From Chloroflexota bacterium (lineage in GTDB: Bacteria > Chloroflexota > Anaerolineae > B4-G1), in the NCBI GenBank assembly GCA_011046405.1, contig DSAR01000397.1, forward strand, positions 1-10,217: a stretch of DNA of 10,217 bases, read 5' to 3'. The notes under the pieces were generated by a model. It saw only the letters and a list, made by a program, of their open reading frames with translations, searched no databases and had not been told where the DNA came from. The position numbers and the translations under genes are program-made. Of this stretch, positions 6,057-10,217 are shown one piece after another. The first letter of the stretch is position 1. Each line of letters starts with the position of its first letter.

Positions 6057-6452
6057 TTAGATCGGCGCCAGCGTTCCAGTCCAGATCAGCCAGCATAGAA
6101 CCGATTTGGCCGAAAGGCTCAGAATGATATAGACCCGTTCGCCAAACAAGTAATCCTTCCAAGGGCCTACCTTTTTGTATTGTAGAACCATATTGATGGC
6201 GAAGATATTGAAGAACACAAACAGTGTAGGAACAATGGCGTACACAAAATCTGGCGGCTTGGCATCGCCGGAGTTGACAGCGCCCACAAAGTACAGCATG
6301 ATGACAACCCACGGGACGATTCCTGCAATGCACCCGTAAATGAATGCCGTCCAGTTGACCTTTTGGGTGTGTTGATTATGTAGCTCCATCAGGATGCCAA
6401 ACAGGTTCATTGTAGCGTTGAGCGTGAAGATCAGGGCGAGCAACCTCACCAT
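6057..6452 (-). pseudogene. Heliorhodopsin, truncated (TM4-TM7 only)
   Basis: The 131 residues match the C-terminal half of heliorhodopsins, the retinal-binding photoreceptor family with inverted membrane topology. Visible landmarks are LNATMNLFGILMELHNQ (TM4), CIAGIVPWVVIMLYFVGA (TM5), FVYAIVPTLFVFFNIFAINM (TM6) and YLFGERVYIILSLSAKSVLC (TM7), where Lys116 is the retinal Schiff-base lysine. Full proteins are about 250 residues; TM1-TM3, including the counterion Glu of TM3, are absent. The ATG at 6452 overlaps the end of the upstream DUF1295 gene by seven bases and has no convincing ribosome-binding site. The half protein should not form a normal photoreceptor, so I call it a remnant, although translation by coupling to the upstream gene is possible. 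Confidence 0.8.
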
Positions 6453-7339
6453 CTGGTCTTCGATCCACCTTTCGGAGGACGCGGAATCAATACCGACGTC
6501 TGCTCCTTGTAAGCCTCATAGTCCTCCTGCCCTCCCCACTTCTCATCCGCTCTCTTCTCCAGGATCGGCACTCCGCTGATCCGCGTCAGCAACAGCGTGA
6601 CAAACACCGGCGAAATCAGGGTCACCCACTGCCAGCCTCGCAACACCGGCAAGGCGATGATCGCCACCCCGATCCATATCACAATCTCACCGAAGTAGTT
6701 GGGATGCCGCGACCACGACCAAAGACCGGTGTCGATGAACTGCCCCTTGTTCTCCGGTTTCACCCGGAACCGGCTCTTCTGCGCATCGGCCGTCGCTTCG
6801 ATGGCAAACCCAAACACCCATACCAGCGTGCCCATCAGCGCAAATAGACCCAATTCCTTCCGCGTGCTTGTGGTGATGGCAGCCAATGCGGCCGCCAGTG
6901 TCAAGGTCACCCACAATCCCTGCAACATCCACGTGTTGAGGAACCGAACGAAAGAGACCTTGATGTCATCGAAGCGAGCGTCCTTCCCGGCCTTCAAAAT
7001 GCGACGAAACAGGAAGGTGCCCAGGCGACCGGCCCAGATTAGCACTAGAATCAGCAGCAGAACCGAGCGCCCATCGACCACCGGGCTGAGCAACACGGCC
7101 ATAATGGTCACGGAAATGTAGGTGATACTCCCTGTCAGGTCGTAGAACTTTTCTGTCTGCAACACGTAAGCCGCGATGAAGCCTACCCACTGGATCACGA
7201 ATACCACCGCCACCGCCAAAGCGAAGACTGGCACTCCGAGGACCGAGGCGCCCCCTTGACTACCAGCCAAAGCGACCCCCAACGCTACCAGGATCACGAT
7301 GGGCAGGGCCATCAGTGCGCTACGATCTGCTTTCTCCAT
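6446..7339 (-). CDS. DUF1295 / steroid 5-alpha-reductase-like membrane protein
   Basis: The 297-residue protein has about eight hydrophobic segments and the C-terminal signature of the DUF1295 and steroid 5-alpha-reductase/isoprenylcysteine methyltransferase superfamily: GLWSWSRHPNYFGEIVIWIG, then SGVPILEKRADEKWGGQEDY and TSVLIPRPP at the end. In relatives the RHPNYFGE region lies near a nucleotide or cofactor site; the substrate here (lipid or sterol-like) is unknown. The start at 7339 (MEKADRSALM) has GAGGAG eight bases upstream. The C-terminus (KGGSKTRW) extends slightly past the usual LIPxPP end and runs into the truncated heliorhodopsin, suggesting the last codons were created by that junction. 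Confidence 0.88.
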   Translation of the reverse strand: MEKADRSALMALPIVILVALGVALAGSQGGASVLGVPVFALAVAVVFVIQWVGFIAAYVLQTEKFYDLTGSITYISVTIMAVLLSPVVDGRSVLLLILVLIWAGRLGTFLFRRILKAGKDARFDDIKVSFVRFLNTWMLQGLWVTLTLAAALAAITTSTRKELGLFALMGTLVWVFGFAIEATADAQKSRFRVKPENKGQFIDTGLWSWSRHPNYFGEIVIWIGVAIIALPVLRGWQWVTLISPVFVTLLLTRISGVPILEKRADEKWGGQEDYEAYKEQTSVLIPRPPKGGSKTRW

Positions 7340-7449
7340 TCTTGGTTCTCCTCTCTATTCAACTAGAATAGTACGAACAAGCTTGCTGAACTGGGAAATG
7401 GCCGTCGCGCTAGAGGGCAAACCCCGCCGCTTCGCTTACTGCGATGACC

Positions 7450-7472
7450 AATACGGGCTCTCGGCCCGTATT
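7450..7472. other. Perfect 9-bp hairpin between 95-aa gene and DUF1295 gene
   Basis: AATACGGGC and GCCCGTATT form a perfect nine-base stem with a five-base loop. No T-run follows on either strand, so a standard intrinsic terminator is not supported. On the minus strand the stem sits in a frame ending at 7410 whose residues (VGIALITPYVAYVGNTGREP) look mildly protein-like, but no start is credible. Confidence 0.4.
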
Positions 7473-7557
7473 CCCGACATAAGCAACATATGGAGTGATT
7501 AAAGCAATCCCAACATTTGTCGTTTTCTCCTCCTTGAATCCGCGTAGACCCACATCG

Positions 7558-7845
7558 TTATAGCCACAAACACCCGTATGGATCTTTCGCCACGAAATCC
7601 AACGCTTCATCCAACGGCAGAACCACTCCACCAAACTCACCGATTTGCTCCCACTTGTCCCGGTGACTCCACCACAATATCTCAACCTCATCACCGTTAC
7701 CAGTGGGCCGCAATCTGGCAATCGGCGACCCATCCGACTCCACGAAGAGGGAATAACCTTTGCTGGCACGGCGAATGATGACGCCGCCGCCTTGGGCTTC
7801 GTTATATGCTTCGATTCTTTCAAGTAGTGGATCTGGTTTCTTCAT
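7558..7845 (-). CDS. Uncharacterised 95-aa soluble protein
   Basis: The start at 7845 (MKKPDPLLERIEAYNEAQGG) has GAGG six to seven bases upstream. The protein is hydrophilic, has no signal peptide or membrane segment, and alternates short strands: GGGVIIRRASKGYSLFVESD, GSPIARLRPT, EVEILWWSHRDKWEQIGEFG, then GGVVLPLDEALDFVAKDP. The strands plus a final helix, rich in Trp/Tyr, suggest a small alpha-beta fold, and I recall similar short hypothetical proteins, but I cannot name a family with certainty. An attC-like site ends just 25 bases before its start. No attC-like site is visible after its stop, so it may share a cassette with the DUF1295 gene. Confidence 0.7.
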   Translation of the reverse strand: MKKPDPLLERIEAYNEAQGGGVIIRRASKGYSLFVESDGSPIARLRPTGNGDEVEILWWSHRDKWEQIGEFGGVVLPLDEALDFVAKDPYGCLWL

Positions 7846-7870
7846 ACTGACCTCATCTCTTGTATCTCAG

Positions 7871-8037
7871 GTTCAACTTCGAGATTGTTGCGCTTCCCGC
7901 TTGGCGGGGCTAAGGGCGCGAGTTCACGCGCGCGGGGGCGTATCCGAGACACCCACCAATCCGCAGCCACTTCCTGAAACAAACCTCGATACAACTCGCG
8001 GCTGCTAAGCCGCGTCGCGTGCAGCGAGTGGTTATGC
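7871..8037 (-). repeat. attC-like site (167 bp) 3' of the frameshifted CPBP gene
   Basis: The minus strand opens with GCATAAC (8037-8031) and closes with GTTGAAC (7877-7871, fits GTTRRRY). Inner arms share CGCT....GC...GCGG and a GCGCGAGTT-type block as inverted copies, separated by a long central region. A small hairpin GCGGCT-TAGC-AGCCGC lies in the left arm. The arms do not reach the right heptamer cleanly, so its exact boundary is uncertain. Confidence 0.5.
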
Positions 8038-8093
8038 GGCAACTATCTCTTAAATATGACGTTCACTGCTCGACTTGGAACAACGGCCTCTTT

Positions 8094-8872
8094 CTAAACG
8101 ACTGCCACTAAGAGAAGTGGCACTGCTAGACTTAACCCCAATACGCCTATGACCCCATATTCAGGGTGAGTCAACGCTTCATTTCGGCTTACCAGCAGAC
8201 TCGGAAATTCATCGCCTAGTCCCCAGATGGCATACACCAGACCATTCCATACCCCATGGACAAAACCGGAGACCACCAAAGACTGCGATTGGTGGTAGAA
8301 TGCCCCGAATACTGACCCCACTAGCCCTGTACCAAGCGCATACATAACCGTCTGCCTTTTGTTCAGCCCCAAGGATAGCCGCCCTAGAGGAGCATGCCAG
8401 ATTCCAAACACGGTTGAGGCGATTAGAATGGCAGCCAGGGGCGAGATAGATCTGCTCAGTTGTCTTTGAACCAGACCCCGAAAGACCAGCTCCTCTGTGA
8501 ATAGGGCAACTACAGCGTTCTGTACCAACAAAAGCAGCACGATGATACCAAGTTTGGCATATCGCTTCCTATCCATTCTCCCCTGGAGACGAAGTCCTCC
8601 GGCTGCAAAGCCTGCCGCCAGAACCGCAAGCAAAATGCCACCAGTGACCAATAAGCCTTGGAAATAAATGGCTGGGGTAGAAAGCTCAAAGCCCACTTGT
8701 CCAAAGCCCTCGTCTCGGTGTTCACAACTAACTGAAAGACAATCCCGATAACGCCAACTATGGGGGCGACCAACTTTAGCTTCTTCTTGCCAAATGCAAA
8801 GGGTAGAAGAAAAGAGACGAGGTACACAAGCCCAATCAAGGCCACGGTCTTCATCACAGAAACGACTAGCAT
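8094..8872 (-). CDS. CPBP-family (CAAX-type) membrane protease, frameshifted
   Basis: Two frames together make one CPBP protein. The first starts at 8872 (MLVVSVMKTVALIGLVYLVS) with GGAG six bases upstream and reads sensibly to NTETRALDKW. The second continues as GFELSTPAIYFQGLLVTGG to the stop at 8094. One extra G in the GGG run at 8694-8692 would join them into about 259 residues. All catalytic motifs lie in the second part: EELVFRG (EExxxR), FGIWHAPLG (FxxxH) and FVHGVWN (HxxxN). The family comprises glutamic intramembrane endopeptidases. The shift may be a real mutation, a sequencing error in a short G run, or less likely programmed; intact motifs argue for recent damage or error. The frame also opens upstream to 9068, but that part lies in the attC-like site and is not coding. 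Confidence 0.8.
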
Positions 8873-8900
8873 GTTTCTCCATCCTTATCTGCAAGCTACC

Positions 8901-9029
8901 GCCCAACGGTCTACGTGAGCCGCCAGGCGAATCTGCAATGATAACTCCGCTGGCAGGCTGCCTGCATAACCATAACCAGCTTCGATTTTGAGCCGCGATT
9001 AGCCTGGTCGGCTCCACGTGTTGTTGGGC
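8901..9029 (-). repeat. attC-like site (129 bp), best formed in the window
   Basis: The minus strand opens with GCCCAAC (9029-9023) and closes with GTTGGGC (8907-8901), both exact consensus and perfectly complementary. The inner arms ACGTGGAGCCGACCAGGC and GCCTGGCGGCTCACGT pair almost fully, with one extra G and one extra A on the left arm, the extrahelical-base pattern that orients attC hairpins. It lies 23 bases after the lipoprotein stop and 28 bases before the CPBP start. Confidence 0.75.
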
Positions 9030-9052
9030 GGCGCAAAAGCTGTAGAAGCGTC

Positions 9053-9970
9053 TCACTCCGGTGCCCAAGCAATGGATGTGATATAGTAGTCTGATACCGT
9101 GTAGACTTTCTCTGTACCAGCTTGTTTATCAATGATGTGAAGATCGTGCTCTTCAACAAAAGCTCTATGATGTTCAGCTTCAGATTCTGTGCCATATGCG
9201 CTGTTGCTGGGATTAATCCAGAGAGTTCCACAATCTCCTTCGCCTCCGTCCTCATTGGTGCAGCGAAAAACCACCTCTCGGAGCGTATTATCCCAGCTGA
9301 TTGCCTGTGTGTCCCCACCTGCAAATGATAGATTGCATTCTCCCTCGACACCGACAGAGCACAGTGGGAAAGGATCAATTCCGGCCCCAAAAGCACAGAC
9401 CTCTTCCCAAGTGGTCGTATCGTACACTACTTTGGTGTATGAGTAGGTCATATATGGCTCTTGACACGTTCTGATATTCAGGTAACGGCCATCTCGTGAC
9501 CAAGTGACACCGCTCGCCCAAAAGGATTGCTCCAAGCTACCATCAGCGTCAAAGACCAAGATATCCCCATACAAGAAAGCAGTGTAAGGATAGCAGCCAT
9601 GCGTATCGTAGGCAAACCGTCGTCCATCAGGAGCCCAAAAAAAGGAGGCACATTCCTGTTGGCCTTGCAGTGTTATCAGGCGAATGAATAACCCATGTTC
9701 CAAGTCCAAAGCACCGATATGACAAGTCAGGTTGTCACTGGAGTTTTCGTAGCTGATCCTGTCACACACTCTTACAAGTGGGAGGTCATATACAGGTACC
9801 TCGAGTGCAATCCGTGCGGGATCAATAATTTGCAGCTCGATTCTACCATCAGACAACATCATTGCCGTCGGCGGCGGAGTGATTGCAGGTGTTTTCTCTG
9901 CACAAGCAGGTAATGCCACTATTCCCAAGAAAAGGGTCAATCTCACAATGACGAACCGGTCGCGTGTCAT
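9053..9970 (-). CDS. Putative lipoprotein with TolB/WD-like beta-propeller repeats
   Basis: The 305-residue protein starts at 9970 (MTRDRFVIVRLTLFLGIVAL) with AGGA upstream. The basic then hydrophobic N-terminus ends in LPAC at about residues 20-23, a fair lipobox, so it is probably an exported, membrane-anchored lipoprotein. The body repeats short blade-like motifs: FFWAPDGRRFAY, DILVFDADGSL, GVTWSRDGRYLNI, TQAISWDNTLREVVF and SIAWAPE at the very end. The W-[AS]-x-D-G-R pattern is typical of TolB/WD40-like propellers. It has many Cys residues that could form disulfides. No enzyme motif is visible and I assign no ligand. Attached attC-like sites lie on both sides, so it fits a single-gene cassette. 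Confidence 0.75.
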   Translation of the reverse strand: MTRDRFVIVRLTLFLGIVALPACAEKTPAITPPPTAMMLSDGRIELQIIDPARIALEVPVYDLPLVRVCDRISYENSSDNLTCHIGALDLEHGLFIRLITLQGQQECASFFWAPDGRRFAYDTHGCYPYTAFLYGDILVFDADGSLEQSFWASGVTWSRDGRYLNIRTCQEPYMTYSYTKVVYDTTTWEEVCAFGAGIDPFPLCSVGVEGECNLSFAGGDTQAISWDNTLREVVFRCTNEDGGEGDCGTLWINPSNSAYGTESEAEHHRAFVEEHDLHIIDKQAGTEKVYTVSDYYITSIAWAPE

Positions 9971-9995
9971 ATCTAGTCCTTCGAGTCGTTGTGCA

Positions 9996-10125
9996 GCCCA
10001 ACGGCGCGGCGGATAACCCGCTTTGCGGGTCTAGCGGACGAATAGTAACGTGTTTGAGTTTTTCTCTTGCACAGCGCCTTTGCCGATTATATCATAGCAA
10101 GGCCGGGTTCATCCGCTTGTTCGGC
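9996..10125 (-). repeat. attC-like site (130 bp) at right end
   Basis: The minus strand opens with GCCGAAC (10125-10119) and closes with GTTGGGC (10002-9996). GCGGATGAACCCG in the left arm pairs with CGGGTTATCCGC in the right arm, leaving one extra G unpaired. The left heptamer deviates at one position from RYYYAAC. It ends about 25 bases before the lipoprotein start. A short stem CCCGC-AAA-GCGGG is nested in the right arm. Confidence 0.65.
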
Positions 10126-10217
10126 GGCGGCGCGGATTTTGCATTGGGCCGTCGCTGGACCAGGATGCTTGACAGCTCTGGGCCATAGCTGGTGAAGTCC
10201 ATAGCGCCAGAGACGAA
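10092..10217 (-). CDS. 3' end of a gene entering from the right edge
   Basis: An open minus-strand frame enters at 10217 and stops at TGA 10094-10092, giving 41 residues that include MDFTSYGPELSSILVQRRPN and end PPPNKRMNPALL. The last dozen or so codons are made from the left arm of the attC-like site, so the reading frame runs through the repeat. No family can be assigned from this tail. The two other minus frames also stay open for a while, so the choice of frame rests on the more protein-like composition. Confidence 0.35.
   Translation of the reverse strand, partial: FVSGAMDFTSYGPELSSILVQRRPNAKSAPPPNKRMNPALL

Noticed and set aside
7410..7823. 137-aa minus-strand frame overlapping the 95-aa gene
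   Set aside because: The first two thirds are a shadow of the 95-aa gene; only the last ~40 residues look protein-like and have no credible start.
8094..9068. A single 324-aa start-to-stop protein for the CPBP gene
   Set aside because: Its first ~120 codons pass through the attC-like site and out of frame with the evident N-terminal membrane segment; the start at 8872 plus a frameshift explains the sequence better.
10087..10097. TATAAT in the loop of the right-end attC-like site as a cassette promoter
   Set aside because: No -35 match at the right distance; AT-rich loop sequence can give such hexamers by chance.
1..10217. CRISPR arrays, tRNA or rRNA genes, and insertion-sequence transposases
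   Set aside because: No regularly spaced short direct repeats, no tRNA cloverleaf or rRNA motifs, and no DDE or serine/tyrosine recombinase motifs were seen in any frame.

Overview
The window suggests a GC-rich environmental bacterium, possibly Chloroflexota. That placement is an inference from gene families I recognise (large DUF11/transglutaminase surface protein, heliorhodopsin, group II introns). Every credible gene lies on the minus strand, so the window reads from right to left. Most genes are short, many have strong Shine-Dalgarno boxes, and almost none form a pathway with their neighbours.

From right to left the genes are: a 3' gene fragment at the edge; a lipoprotein with TolB/WD-like repeats; a CPBP-family (CAAX-type) membrane protease with a one-base frameshift; a 95-aa soluble protein; a DUF1295 membrane reductase whose stop overlaps a truncated heliorhodopsin (TM4-TM7 only, retinal lysine kept); a four-helix membrane protein; a GNAT acetyltransferase; a second CPBP protease, intact; a possible 49-aa protein; and a 101-aa membrane protein. 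After these come group II intron remains and a 5'-truncated, GC-rich transglutaminase-domain protein that runs off the left edge.

The unifying feature is a set of imperfect inverted repeats, mostly 77-167 bp, lying 3' of most genes and in the same orientation. They are bounded by RYYYAAC ... GTTRRRY heptamers (several are exactly GCCCAAC ... GTTGGGC), and at least two have unpaired bases in one arm. This is the architecture of integron attC sites, so the window is best read as an integron-like cassette array without an integrase in view, or as a related, undescribed repeat-bounded gene array. Layered on it are at least three group II intron remnants: a maturase C-terminus with domains V/VI, an ORF-deleted intron keeping a maturase N-terminus, and a short domain V/VI remnant next to the GNAT start.

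Base composition also changes: about 1-1110 is visibly richer in G+C than the array genes, so the array or a rearrangement boundary probably lies near 1110-1380.
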